From Treponema sp. UBA3649 (GTDB lineage: Bacteria; Spirochaetota; Spirochaetia; Treponematales; Treponemataceae): DNA of 13,155 nucleotides. The position numbers were made by a program, and so were the translations under genes. The stretch lies in NCBI GenBank assembly GCA_002373325.1, contig DFKI01000047.1, positions 1 through 13,155 of the forward strand, in the 5' to 3' direction. Numbering within the stretch: the first letter of the stretch is position 1; each line of letters opens with the position of its first letter. Shown here in pieces: positions 1 to 8,180 of the stretch. Below the pieces are notes generated by a model. It ran no database searches. It saw only the letters and a program-made list of their open reading frames with translations, and was not told the DNA's origin.

Positions 1-7
1 CGGGATT

Positions 8-517
8 ATGAGAGAGTTGAAATGTCCATTCATCTTTTTCAACGATCCCTTTCCCGAGCTCCCTGAGTTGTACGACCATTGGATGAGAATCCTGCATGAG
101 TATTCGCTCGGACTTTACCGGGAGGCTCCCATGATTCAGACTGTGCATAATCTCCGTGAATGTGTGGCCGCAGAAAGACATAGCCGCGAGAGAAAATCAC
201 ATGCGGAAAAAATGACTTCGAACGAGCTGATTAAAAAGATGGATTCGCTTTGCAGGATTCCTCCTTCGAAAAAGAGTCTGCTTTCATTGCTTGTGGAGAA
301 CCGTGGAGACTGCATTGACGGAGAGGACATTTGCCTGAAATTGTGGGGGAGTTCCGAAAAACTGATGACGGACCGGCTTCATTCATACATCTCATGGCTC
401 AGAAAAAATGTGCTTTCTGTAATGAGGGAGCCTTATGCGCAGATTCTTTCTGATGGGAACGGGTCCTACCTTTTCAGGACTTGTGAGTTTCCAAGGAAAA
501 TTCTGCCAGAAGATTGA
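8..517 (+). CDS. Winged-helix (OmpR/PhoB-type) DNA-binding protein, possibly 5'-truncated by the window edge
   Basis: Residues about 86-157 look like a response-regulator output domain. A helix (LLSLLVENRG) is followed by the segment GEDICLKLWG, a recognition-helix-like stretch (TDRLHSYISWLRKN) and a terminal beta wing ending GSYLFR, as in OmpR/PhoB winged helices. The protein should bind DNA in the cytoplasm. The N-terminal 60 residues open with RELKCPFIFFND, which resembles strand 4 of a receiver domain, but no phosphorylation-site Asp or Lys-Pro pair can be seen. The two codons upstream of the ATG (GGG, ATT) are open, so the true start may lie outside the window and the visible part may be the end of a longer regulator with a degenerate receiver. 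The target is unknown. The next gene starts 113 bases downstream on the same strand. The DNA-binding call is fairly secure; the receiver idea is inference. Confidence 0.6.
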   Translation: MRELKCPFIFFNDPFPELPELYDHWMRILHEYSLGLYREAPMIQTVHNLRECVAAERHSRERKSHAEKMTSNELIKKMDSLCRIPPSKKSLLSLLVENRGDCIDGEDICLKLWGSSEKLMTDRLHSYISWLRKNVLSVMREPYAQILSDGNGSYLFRTCEFPRKILPED

Positions 518-630
518 GTCTGTAACAAAGTTTGCGGATATGTGTTTAAAAACGTGAGACCCGTAAAGGCTGATTTTCGTCGGATTTGGAGAGAGCTTTT
601 CGGGACCCAAGTTATATAAGGAGATTTAAA

Positions 631-1581
631 ATGAAAAAAATCGTATGTGCGGCTCTTTTTGCCGTTTCTGTCCTGTCATTGATTGCGAATCTTTCCGGAT
701 GCAAGACTACCGAAGTGAACATGAAGGAACACATGCCGGTTGCCATCGCCAGCGTTTACTGCAATCCGTCGGTCCCATGGTATTCAAGCGACCCAAGTTC
801 GCCCGATGACCCCGGAACCGGAGCCGTGACCAATATGATTAACAAGGCCCTGAACTCGAACAATCCGGAGCTCATCACACTCAACTCTAGGATTGACGGA
901 GCAGCTGAGACTTTGTGCCATGTGCTTGAGGAAAATGGAATTGAAGTACTTGACGCGGAAAAACTTGCCGAGTCAAAATCCTACCAGAAAGCGTCGATCG
1001 CATGGCTTGAGGTTTTGAGCACTGATGTTCCCGCATCTGGATACAAGGCACTTGATTACAATGGAAAATCCAGGAACCGACGAATTGCGCAGGAGTGTGG
1101 TGCTGAAAGTCTCATCTTCGCCGAGTTTGTATTCGAGAAACAGAAAATTCCGGTGGGGCTTTTTGACATGTCTGCCGCGGCAAGGGTCACTTTGAAAATC
1201 TACGTGTGCGATTCCATGGGGAAAAAACTCCTTTTCAAGACATATTCCGCAATCTCACCTGAGACTACAGAATATAACAACGGAAGCTGGGACAGACAGG
1301 CCGTGTGCGACGCATTTCCTTCTGCCATTGAGTCGGTTGTGAATCAGTTCGTAATGGATTATGCGCTTTTTGATTCCGTATCTCCTTCAGAAAGCGACGG
1401 CTCGGTGGATGACGGAGAAACCGATGGTGATAAATCATCTTCAGGAGCTTCGGTGCAGTCCACTTCTATCTCACTTCCTAGACCTGCAAAATCAAGCGAT
1501 GTAAATGAAGCTGAATCTGAGTCAAAATCAAGCGATGTCGATTCGGAAAAATCTGATGACGCGGAATCAGACGGAGAGTAG
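631..1581 (+). CDS. Lipoprotein with an acidic Ser/Asp/Glu-rich C-terminal tail, function unknown
   Basis: The 316-residue product starts with MKK, a hydrophobic stretch and the lipobox Leu-Ser-Gly-Cys with Cys24 as the lipidation site, so it should be anchored to a membrane by lipid. I start it at ATG 631 because AAGGAG sits 8 bases upstream; a longer open frame begins at 586 but has no such site and would bury the signal peptide. The body (about 35-248) contains alpha/beta-like segments and no family I recognise. Residues about 249-316 are almost entirely Ser, Asp, Glu, Gly and Lys, probably disordered, and include KSSDV twice, encoded by a 15-base direct repeat at 1488-1502 and 1524-1538. 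The stop is 7 bases before the dehydrogenase start, so the two are probably cotranscribed. Lipoprotein call strong; role unknown. Confidence 0.85.
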   Translation: MKKIVCAALFAVSVLSLIANLSGCKTTEVNMKEHMPVAIASVYCNPSVPWYSSDPSSPDDPGTGAVTNMINKALNSNNPELITLNSRIDGAAETLCHVLEENGIEVLDAEKLAESKSYQKASIAWLEVLSTDVPASGYKALDYNGKSRNRRIAQECGAESLIFAEFVFEKQKIPVGLFDMSAAARVTLKIYVCDSMGKKLLFKTYSAISPETTEYNNGSWDRQAVCDAFPSAIESVVNQFVMDYALFDSVSPSESDGSVDDGETDGDKSSSGASVQSTSISLPRPAKSSDVNEAESESKSSDVDSEKSDDAESDGE

Positions 1582-1588
1582 GCCCATC

Positions 1589-2455
1589 GTGAAAAGAGTG
1601 ATAATCGTTACGGGTGCGTCAAGCGGGATGGGTGTGTGTTTTGCCAATCAGCTCGCAAGGGAAAGTGCGGAGTATGCATCGTCCGAAAAAGAGAGTCTTA
1701 GAAAAAAGGCAAGTGATGAACTTTGGCTCATCGCGCGCAGGGAGGACCGTCTTCAGGAGGTGAGGGAAAAAATCATCTTGGAGGCGGCTGAGGCGGAGAA
1801 ATCTCACGGGAAGAATTTTTATCCTGAAATCAAGATTCTTCCTTTGGACATAAGCGGCAGGGACGGGGCGTTGAAATTCAAGTCCGAGCTCGATAAAAAA
1901 CATGCGTCGGAAGACTTTGAGATTTCCGTTCTCGTAAACAACGCTGGATTTGGAACCTACGGAGAATTTGCCGAAACGGATACTGTCCGCGAGATGGAGA
2001 TGGTAGATTTGGACTGCACGTCTCTTACGGGATTAACGGGATTTTCTCTGCCATACATGAAAAAGGGCGGAAGGATAATCAACACTGCGTCTCTTGCTTC
2101 TTTTATGCCCCTTGGAAATTTCGCGGTCTATGGTGCGTGCAAAGCCTATGTCCTGAGTTTTTCCGTGGCTCTGGCTGCCGAACTGAAGCACAAGGGAATT
2201 TCTGTCACAGCTCTTTGTCCCGGTCCCGTAAGCACTGAATTTGCGAATGTCGCGTCAAAGGGAGCGAGAAAAGAAGTTCGACATGGACTTTCTCCTGAAA
2301 AGACTGTGGAACATTGCATCAAATGTTCGAGAAAAGGAAAGCTCTATTCGATGTGGGCTTTCAAATGGAAATTCAAGGCAGCCGCAAGCCGTTTCGTTGG
2401 AAGATATGCGGGCGCATGGTTCACATACAAATTCTGCAAGCGACCGAGCAATTGA
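1589..2455 (+). CDS. Short-chain dehydrogenase/reductase (classical SDR)
   Basis: This is a cytoplasmic NAD(P)-dependent oxidoreductase of 288 residues. All classical SDR signatures are present: the nucleotide-binding TGASSGMG (residues 8-15), NNAG (117-120), catalytic Ser168 in INTAS, and YGACK with Tyr181 and Lys185, followed by PGPV. Spacing from Ser to Tyr is 13, as usual. I start it at GTG 1589 because the Rossmann strand VKRVIIVTG begins there; the open frame runs back to 1505 but that part overlaps the acidic tail of the preceding lipoprotein. A GGAG lies 12 bases upstream, inside the end of that gene. Between the glycine motif and the second strand is an extra charged helix of about 20 residues. 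The C-terminal 45 residues are basic and aromatic and may contact membrane. The substrate cannot be read from sequence. Confidence 0.88.
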   Translation: MKRVIIVTGASSGMGVCFANQLARESAEYASSEKESLRKKASDELWLIARREDRLQEVREKIILEAAEAEKSHGKNFYPEIKILPLDISGRDGALKFKSELDKKHASEDFEISVLVNNAGFGTYGEFAETDTVREMEMVDLDCTSLTGLTGFSLPYMKKGGRIINTASLASFMPLGNFAVYGACKAYVLSFSVALAAELKHKGISVTALCPGPVSTEFANVASKGARKEVRHGLSPEKTVEHCIKCSRKGKLYSMWAFKWKFKAAASRFVGRYAGAWFTYKFCKRPSN

Positions 2456-2531
2456 TTTTAAATGGCGTGAATGTTGATTTTCCAAAAAGGGATTTCAGAA
2501 AGTTTTGAAATGTTTTGCATGTAAAAAATGC

Positions 2532-2536
2532 GGAGG
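2532..2536 (+). promoter_or_regulatory. Shine-Dalgarno GGAGG that selects GTG 2543
   Basis: GGAGG lies 6 bases before GTG 2543. The in-frame ATG at 2528 lies upstream of it with no comparable site, so the GTG is the better start and the longer form would add five residues (MRRKK) of doubtful reality. Confidence 0.7.
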
Positions 2537-2542
2537 AAAAAA

Positions 2543-4123
2543 GTGAAGATAGGAAATCAAGAGGTAAGCCTGAAACTTCTTTTTGCGGGGATTGCCATGA
2601 ATGCGGCGGGCTTCGGTTTGCTTGAGACACCTTTTGCAACAAAAGATTCGAGCCTGTTGGCAAAAATTTGCGGAGTGATTTTCGGAGCTCTGCTTCTCTT
2701 TGCTGGATGGACGGTGCTCATCATGGAATTCAAAGTTATAAAGGAGGGCATACGCGAAAAAAAAGATGAGTTGAAAAAAAGTCTTGAAAATGCAGAAACG
2801 GAACCGATGGACAGGCTTTCAAAATTCCGAAAGGACTATGCGCTTTTCCTTCAATCTGGCTCACAACAAGAAAATCCTGAAGTTCAAAATGACGTTACTC
2901 AGATTTATGAAAATATTTTGGAGCTCAGGCGCAGACGACTTTCCAGTTTGAATGTTCGCTTTGCATTCAAGTCAATCAGGACAAGTCACAGCAAGTTTTT
3001 GCCACCCGTTGATTCCGTGCATTTTTCCGACGGCAAGTATGAAATAGAAGATGTTAAGGAAGACATTGCGGCTACAAGCGAATATTTTAAAAACGAGAAA
3101 TTGCTTTATTCCAAAACTGACAACGACATTGCACATTATACTATTGCAAGCGCGAGACACATTTCTGCAAATGAGATTGCCTGTCCGAATTGTGGAGCCA
3201 CTCAAACCAAAGAGCAGCTTTTGGACGGTTGCGATTACTGCAAGACAAAATTCATGGTGGAGGATTTGTCCGAGAAGATTACGGATTTTGCATTGCGCAG
3301 AGATTACGAACTTCAGTATGCGAGGTACAAGAGCGTAAGAAAAAGATTTACTCCCTACGTTGGTTTTGGCACTGAGGCTGTAGTCTGTGTTTTTTATATC
3401 ATCTATTTGCTTTTCAATTTTAAGAATCTTACGGCAGAAATGGAGACCGGAATTCTTGCATATCTGAGCATAGGACTTTTTACAGCCATAATTGCGGCCA
3501 TCCCTTTTGCTTTTATTGCAATTGCCATATTCAACACTTTTATTTTTCCGTTTATCCAGCTCGGAGCTTCGTTAAACTATGTTTCAAACAAGATTCTCGA
3601 CAAACAAAAAAAGGCGGAGTCAAACAACAGGCGGATGCAGGATCTTGTAAAACATACGGATCCAAATTTCTCAATCTCCGCGTTTTATTCAAACATACAG
3701 AACAAGCTTGCCACCGTATTCTTCGCGGAAACTAACGCACAAATCAACGCATTTGCCGTTAGCGACCTGAGCGGACTCAAGGAAAAATACAAGAATGTGA
3801 TTGATTTTGAAACCGAGTATATCTGCATGAAGGATTATTCCGTGAAGGACAATCTGCAAAGGGCAAGGCTTGAGGTTGCGGTAAAACTCGTTTCGTTGGA
3901 CGGTGACAAATCTTCCGTGAAAAAAGAAAACCTGGAAATGCTCGTTACAAAATCTGCTGACTGCAAGACTCAGGTTGTGTGCCCTCCGTCTCTTTTGATA
4001 TGCAAGGGATGCGGCGCGAGCCTGTCTCTTTTGGAAGGAAAGAAATGCTCTTACTGCGGAAATGAAATTGATTTGGAAAAACATGACTGGGTTATCCGTG
4101 AGTATAAGGAGATAGGAGAGTGA
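2543..4123 (+). CDS. Membrane protein with two zinc ribbons and a Tim44-like domain
   Basis: The 526-residue product has, in order: two hydrophobic segments (about 10-28 and 38-62); a charged, probably helical stretch (65-135); a zinc ribbon with Cys214, Cys217, Cys230 and Cys233; strongly hydrophobic segments (about 275-293 and 303-345); a Tim44/NTF2-like region from about 372, opening with the typical DPNFSISAFYSNIQ; and a second zinc ribbon with Cys487, Cys490, Cys502 and Cys505 followed by DWVI. The order Tim44-like domain, ribbon, DWV tail matches bacterial proteins annotated as zinc-ribbon transport proteins, recalled from family knowledge rather than searched. It should be an inner-membrane protein with the ribbons and Tim44 domain probably cytoplasmic; transport itself is not shown. 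The stop overlaps the next start (GTGA), implying translational coupling to the glycan-binding lipoprotein. Domain calls are good, function uncertain. Confidence 0.75.
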   Translation: MKIGNQEVSLKLLFAGIAMNAAGFGLLETPFATKDSSLLAKICGVIFGALLLFAGWTVLIMEFKVIKEGIREKKDELKKSLENAETEPMDRLSKFRKDYALFLQSGSQQENPEVQNDVTQIYENILELRRRRLSSLNVRFAFKSIRTSHSKFLPPVDSVHFSDGKYEIEDVKEDIAATSEYFKNEKLLYSKTDNDIAHYTIASARHISANEIACPNCGATQTKEQLLDGCDYCKTKFMVEDLSEKITDFALRRDYELQYARYKSVRKRFTPYVGFGTEAVVCVFYIIYLLFNFKNLTAEMETGILAYLSIGLFTAIIAAIPFAFIAIAIFNTFIFPFIQLGASLNYVSNKILDKQKKAESNNRRMQDLVKHTDPNFSISAFYSNIQNKLATVFFAETNAQINAFAVSDLSGLKEKYKNVIDFETEYICMKDYSVKDNLQRARLEVAVKLVSLDGDKSSVKKENLEMLVTKSADCKTQVVCPPSLLICKGCGASLSLLEGKKCSYCGNEIDLEKHDWVIREYKEIGE

Positions 4124-5688
4124 AAATGCTGAAAATCAAAAAAATAAATCTTGTCGCAGTCATTCTGTTTGTGCTTGTGTTCTTGTCATGCGCTAAAAAA
4201 AATGATTCGCCTGATGCCGGGAACGATGAAAAAAATCAAAATGTCACCAAGGAAAATTACTTGGATATAAAACTAAATGCGTATCTTTCTGAATACCCTG
4301 ATTTTCCCGGATTCTACACTGACGGACTCGGCAAGATAAATGAAGTTCGGCCTGAGGAGGGAAAGCTTTACTACATAGAATATGCGTTTGAAAATGATGA
4401 ATATGTGGAGGCGGAAAAAAGTGAAATCTTCATGGGATATTACAGCTATCCTGAAGAGCATTGGGAGCCTTCCATTTACCTTGGTCCTGGTGAGAAAAAC
4501 ATGAACGCCCTGAAGGTGAAGGGCAAGCGTTATGAGAATATGGAAGAAGCTGTCATGGCGAATTACAAGCACAATTACGGTCCCTATGTCGCAATAAAAT
4601 CCGTGACGGCAAGCTCATCGCTCGGTGAGAAATATCCGGCGGAAAATCTGATTGACCGCACTTACAAGTCCTGGGCGGAAGGAGAAGAGGGAAGCGGGAT
4701 CGGATGCAAGATTGAGATTGAGTTCAAGAGACCGCATTTTTTTGATGAGTACACGAACTATGCATGCATTGACATTGTGAACGGATTCGGGGACGTGAAG
4801 TATTTTCATCAGAACAACCGCGTGAAGGACATGAACCTGTGGATTGACGATGAGCCTGAGCCCGTGAAAATCACTTTGTATGACCGGCACAGAGAGCAGA
4901 CCATTGTTCTCAGAAAATATCTTGGAAACAGGTTTGTAAAAAAACTTACCTTTGAAATTCTTTCGGTTTATCCCGGAACGAAATACGACGACACATGCAT
5001 TGCGGAGATTCACATAGGACCTTTTGATTGGAACTCTGAAACCATGCCGCTCGATCCGTATGAGGCAGAGCTGCTTTTTGCCTATTACAGGGATTTTGAA
5101 AATGCAGAGGAGCTTTATCGCTTTAAAAATGGAGTGCTGGAATATCATGATGTTGAAGGACGTGATCCGACGGGTGAATGGGTGACGCTTCCCATGATGC
5201 CCGGAAATTACAGACAGGTGGAATTTGATTTCGACGGTGACACTCCAATCCTCATAAAGCCGGGCAAGGTTCAGAATCAGGATGACATTGACGCGAACTG
5301 GACTGACGGTGAGGAGATGGGGCAATACTCATGCGAGCCTTTTTTCTCTGATTACAAACTTTACGCATACAAAAACGGCGGATGGAAGGAATATAAGAAT
5401 CCTGAGCTCACGGCTGAAATTGACAAAGCCTTTGCCGAGCGGTCTGGAAAATATTTTACCTTCAGCGAACAGGACAGGTGGTCCGATCTTTACAGCGGCG
5501 TGAATGACGGTGAGGATCCGAATTATTCGACAGACAGACTCTGGTTTCAAAAAAACATCTGCTTTAACTTTTATGATGAGAAGCATGTGATTTTCAAAAA
5601 TCAGAAAGATTCGTTTGAAGGTCTTGAGTCGTGGTGGTATAAGTTTTCCTATGACGGAAAAAAATATGTTTTGGAAAAGTCTGAGTAA
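4120..5688 (+). CDS. Lipoprotein with NADase-type (discoidin-like) glycan-binding domain
   Basis: A 522-residue envelope protein. The N terminus has a Lys-rich start, a hydrophobic run and FLSC with Cys24 as the likely lipidation residue; the lipobox is loose, which spirochetes tolerate. Residues about 158-300 fit the NADase-type glycan-binding fold: ASSSLGEKYPAENLIDR, then SWAEG, an INGFG-like IVNGFGDVKYFHQNN, NRVKDMNLWID, and VYPGTKYDDTCIAEI at the end, as in discoidin-like modules that bind sugars. The remaining 220 residues, rich in aromatic and acidic residues, are not recognised; the first 150 are likewise new to me. GTG 4120 overlaps the previous stop and has AAGGAG 8 bases upstream; ATG 4126 in the same frame, with GGAG 7 bases upstream, is an equally good start. 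The TPR gene begins 23 bases after its stop. It probably binds surface or host/plant glycans. Confidence 0.8.
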   Translation: MKMLKIKKINLVAVILFVLVFLSCAKKNDSPDAGNDEKNQNVTKENYLDIKLNAYLSEYPDFPGFYTDGLGKINEVRPEEGKLYYIEYAFENDEYVEAEKSEIFMGYYSYPEEHWEPSIYLGPGEKNMNALKVKGKRYENMEEAVMANYKHNYGPYVAIKSVTASSSLGEKYPAENLIDRTYKSWAEGEEGSGIGCKIEIEFKRPHFFDEYTNYACIDIVNGFGDVKYFHQNNRVKDMNLWIDDEPEPVKITLYDRHREQTIVLRKYLGNRFVKKLTFEILSVYPGTKYDDTCIAEIHIGPFDWNSETMPLDPYEAELLFAYYRDFENAEELYRFKNGVLEYHDVEGRDPTGEWVTLPMMPGNYRQVEFDFDGDTPILIKPGKVQNQDDIDANWTDGEEMGQYSCEPFFSDYKLYAYKNGGWKEYKNPELTAEIDKAFAERSGKYFTFSEQDRWSDLYSGVNDGEDPNYSTDRLWFQKNICFNFYDEKHVIFKNQKDSFEGLESWWYKFSYDGKKYVLEKSE

Positions 5689-5711
5689 ATAAGTTTTGCA
5701 GGGAGTATGAT

Positions 5712-6539
5712 ATGAAAAAAGGTTTGCGTATATTTTTTTTGATTTTGGACATTTTGGGGCTGATTGTTTTTCTGGGACTTTTGGTTTACAAAAATTTCAT
5801 CGACACGACTTTGTTTCCATCGCTACAAAACAAGCATCTCATAACACTGACCGTAGCCTTTGTCGCCGCACTGATAAAACTTTTTACGCGTCAGTCCCCA
5901 AGTCGCTCGCTTTCGTACTACAAGAATTTTTATGCGGAGATAATCGGGGACGCGTTTTCGGATGATAAAAAAAATCTGCGTAAATTTTTGGAAGCCGTGC
6001 GTTATTACAATCAGGATAAATTTGAAAAAGCCACCGTTGGGTTAAATGCAATCAAAAACTCGTGCAGGTCCAGGGCTGAGAAATATTGCGTGAATCTTTT
6101 TCTTGCTCTGAATTACACGGACTGCGGTGACAGCGATAATGCCGAAAAAATCTACGAGGAGATGATTAACTCAGGTATTGCGGACACCCGTGTGTTCTCG
6201 AATCTTTCGGATTTGTACAAGGATTCCGGGGATTTTGAAAAAGCACTTTCCGTTGGTAAGCGGGCCGTTGATTATGACAGGGACAACTACATTGCGCATA
6301 ACAATCTTGCGAGCGCATATTTCAAAAATGGGGATTTCGAAAATGCCGCTGAGTCTGCGAAAAAATGTCTTGAGCTCAAAAACAATTTTCTTCCTTCAAT
6401 CAAACTGCTCTACCTGATTTACACTTTGGAAGGCAACAAGGAGCAGGCCGAGATTTACGAAAGAAAGTCCATTGCGAACGGATTTTCAAAAAAAGATTTG
6501 GAGGAAGTCCTGCAGTACTATCTGGGCGGAGACGAGTGA
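5712..6539 (+). CDS. Membrane-anchored tetratricopeptide-repeat protein
   Basis: The 275-residue product has two hydrophobic segments at the N terminus (about 7-27 and 41-57) joined by a short loop, then a soluble helical domain. From about residue 120 it shows at least three TPR-like units: NLFLALNYTDCGDSDNAEKIY, FSNLSDLYKDSGDFEKALSVG and HNNLASAYFKNGDFENAAESA, with the small residue/aromatic pattern and 33-34 residue spacing of the family; a weaker unit follows at 227-258. TPRs bind other proteins, so this is likely a scaffold for an envelope complex. GGGAG lies 6 bases before the ATG. It is the last gene of the + strand group; downstream lies the composite repeat and a convergent gene. The partner is unknown, but the two preceding envelope genes are the obvious candidates. 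Confidence 0.82.
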   Translation: MKKGLRIFFLILDILGLIVFLGLLVYKNFIDTTLFPSLQNKHLITLTVAFVAALIKLFTRQSPSRSLSYYKNFYAEIIGDAFSDDKKNLRKFLEAVRYYNQDKFEKATVGLNAIKNSCRSRAEKYCVNLFLALNYTDCGDSDNAEKIYEEMINSGIADTRVFSNLSDLYKDSGDFEKALSVGKRAVDYDRDNYIAHNNLASAYFKNGDFENAAESAKKCLELKNNFLPSIKLLYLIYTLEGNKEQAEIYERKSIANGFSKKDLEEVLQYYLGGDE

Positions 6540-6550
6540 TTTCTATGGAC

Positions 6551-6740
6551 TGTCAAACCTCGATTCCAAGATCTGTCATTACCCGATTCTAAGATCTGTC
6601 ATTACCCGGCTTGACCTGGTAATCTATAATTTGGATTGATTTGAGATTGCCGTGTCAAGCACGGCAATGACAGGTGAAAAGCACGGCAATGACAGGTGAT
6701 AAGCACGGCAATGACAGGTAATAAGCTCTGTAATGACAGG
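6551..6740. repeat. Composite hairpin-centred repeat, copy 1 (arrays on both sides)
   Basis: Two opposed hairpins form the centre: 6601-6623 (ATTACCCGG, loop CTTGA, CCTGGTAAT, one mismatch) and 6646-6668 (ATTGCCGTG, loop TCAAG, CACGGCAAT, perfect). Their loops are reverse complements. To the left are three 23-base units with TGTCA at 6551, 6574 and 6597, the outermost decayed. To the right are four 22-base units beginning AAGC at 6657, 6679, 6701 and 6723, each carrying GGCAATGACA or a decayed form. The whole forms a long imperfect palindrome between the converging 3' ends of the TPR and CPBP genes, where it could also act as a bidirectional terminator. Confidence 0.85.
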
Positions 6741-6751
6741 AATGTTTTAGT

Positions 6752-7507
6752 CTAAATGAAAATTATCCAAATCAGTTTGGAGATTAAGTGGGCTCCGAAG
6801 TGGGCGAGCATGGCGTAATGAATTCCGTGTTTTCTGTAGAGCCATCCGAAGGCAATGCCGAACGCTCCGTTCATAAGGAAGCAGCGGAAAAGAATCAGTG
6901 CGTTAACGTAACCGAATGTTTGTATGGTGGCCGGAATGTGACCTGCCGCAAAGAGTAGGGCGGAGATTATATTGGCGGTTGCAAAAACTCCGATCGGGAT
7001 TGTTTCTTTTTTTCTGAAAAAGATTTTTGCGATAATCCAGGAAAGAAGTGACATGACGAAAAGCCTTAGCATAACTTCCTCGCAGACACCTCCGTATGTG
7101 AATGACGCGATGATGTATTCAATGGTGGGCTTTGTTTCGTAACTTTGACGCACCGGCTCAATCATGCTTCCGAAAACATATCTGTCAAAAACGCTCAGAG
7201 CCAATCCTCCGGCAAGAGAAATGATGATGACCGCGATAAATGCATTTTTCTTCGCTATGAATTTTTTCCAGAGTCCTGTTGCGTTGGACAATATCAATCC
7301 AAGAATGCAGTAGATGACGGAGAAGAAGACGCTTTGCACGGTTGAGATTATGACGGCGATTTTTTCGGAGCCGAATTTTTCCAGAACTGTCTCAAGCATT
7401 TCCGGGGGCAGACTTTGGAATGAAATCATTGTTGTAAAATATCCGCCGATGATGCTGGCCAAGATGACAAAAATTAAAAACTTCCAATTTTCCTTGATGT
7501 ATTTCAT
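6752..7507 (-). CDS. CPBP-family intramembrane metalloprotease (CAAX/Abi type)
   Basis: The 251-residue product is mostly hydrophobic, with about six to eight membrane helices. It carries the family motifs: EEVMLR at 143-148 (the EExxxR motif), FAAGH with His190, and AHFGAH with His236, where the usual Asn four residues on is His240. These residues build the glutamate/histidine active site of CPBP proteases, which cleave within membranes; bacterial members often act in stress response or self-immunity to bacteriocins. I start it at ATG 7507, preceded 8 bases upstream by AGGAGG (CCTCCT at 7516-7521 on the + strand). The open frame extends to 7681 but that part overlaps the upstream regulator gene. 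It lies 32 bases after the stop of the XRE regulator, so both are likely one operon. Substrate unknown. Confidence 0.85.
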   Translation of the reverse strand: MKYIKENWKFLIFVILASIIGGYFTTMISFQSLPPEMLETVLEKFGSEKIAVIISTVQSVFFSVIYCILGLILSNATGLWKKFIAKKNAFIAVIIISLAGGLALSVFDRYVFGSMIEPVRQSYETKPTIEYIIASFTYGGVCEEVMLRLFVMSLLSWIIAKIFFRKKETIPIGVFATANIISALLFAAGHIPATIQTFGYVNALILFRCFLMNGAFGIAFGWLYRKHGIHYAMLAHFGAHLISKLIWIIFI

Positions 7508-7539
7508 TATGTTTTCCTCCTGCATTAAGTGCTGAATCT

Positions 7540-8154
7540 TTAGTCTTTGCTCATCGCTTTTTTTGCCCAGCTGTATTTCTTGCACTCGGGACATTTCATG
7601 AATCTGGTTGTGTTGATGTGCGGCGCAAACATAAGCGTAAAACAATTTTTTGGAACGAATCTGTGGTGACACTTCGAGCATTCGTAGTATCCAGCGTCGA
7701 ATTCAAGTTTGAGTCCATAGAAGCCGACAAAGACCAGCAAGGCGGTTGCGGCACAGATTATCGCACCCAGAACGGGACCATTTTTTAATGTAAAACTTGC
7801 GAGCGTCATAATGCCGATGTAGAAAATCACTGCGCTTCCTGTCATAATGTACATGCTTGTTATGAGCTTTTTGTTTTTGACTTGCTCCTGTTTCGCCATC
7901 TCAAGCAAGAGGTCCTCGGATTTTTTGTTCATGTCTTCCATCTCAATCTTCTCTCCATTTAAAAGTTCATTGACGTTGATTTCCAAAATGCCGCACAAGT
8001 CAAGCATTTTCCCTGCATCGGGCAAAGACAGACCCCTTTCCCATTTTGAAACAGCACGGTCGGTGACAAAAAGTTTTTCCGCAAGCTGCTCCTGGGTCAG
8101 ATTTTTGTCTTTACGACGGCAAGCTATAAACTTTCCGATTTTGATTAAATCCAT
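7540..8154 (-). CDS. XRE-family regulator with membrane segments and C-terminal zinc ribbon
   Basis: The 204-residue product starts with an XRE/Cro helix-turn-helix (about residues 7-65; TQEQLAEKLFVTDRAVSKWERG is the core), which binds DNA operators. A charged linker is followed by two hydrophobic helices (about 98-120 and 126-148) and a ribbon with Cys159, Cys162, Cys188 and Cys191. This is thus a membrane-tethered regulator with a possible metal or redox sensing end. AGGAGG lies 8 bases before the ATG (8163-8168 on the + strand). It is the first gene of a two-gene unit with the CPBP protease, has its own promoter, and XRE proteins of this kind usually regulate themselves and their neighbour. 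The idea that the protease cleaves or is controlled by it is inference only. Confidence 0.88.
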   Translation of the reverse strand: MDLIKIGKFIACRRKDKNLTQEQLAEKLFVTDRAVSKWERGLSLPDAGKMLDLCGILEINVNELLNGEKIEMEDMNKKSEDLLLEMAKQEQVKNKKLITSMYIMTGSAVIFYIGIMTLASFTLKNGPVLGAIICAATALLVFVGFYGLKLEFDAGYYECSKCHHRFVPKNCFTLMFAPHINTTRFMKCPECKKYSWAKKAMSKD

Positions 8155-8180
8155 AAGTTTTGCCTCCTTTTCTGATTGAG

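Noticed and set aside
518..630. Promoter for the acidic-tailed lipoprotein
   Set aside because: TTATAT at 612-617 touches the ribosome-binding site, and TTGGAG at about 583 is at a poor distance; no convincing pair was found.
1505..1588. Upstream extension of the SDR
   Set aside because: It overlaps the acidic tail of the lipoprotein in another frame and precedes the true N-terminal beta strand.
2456..2542. Promoter before the Tim44/zinc-ribbon gene
   Set aside because: Several TTGATT-like hexamers occur but none has a credible -10 at proper distance.
4615..5325. 236-codon open frame on the - strand
   Set aside because: It lies wholly inside the glycan-binding lipoprotein gene on the opposite strand, has no domain character and no ribosome-binding site.
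7508..7681. 58-codon N-terminal extension of the CPBP protease
   Set aside because: It overlaps the end of the XRE gene in another frame; AGGAGG selects ATG 7507.
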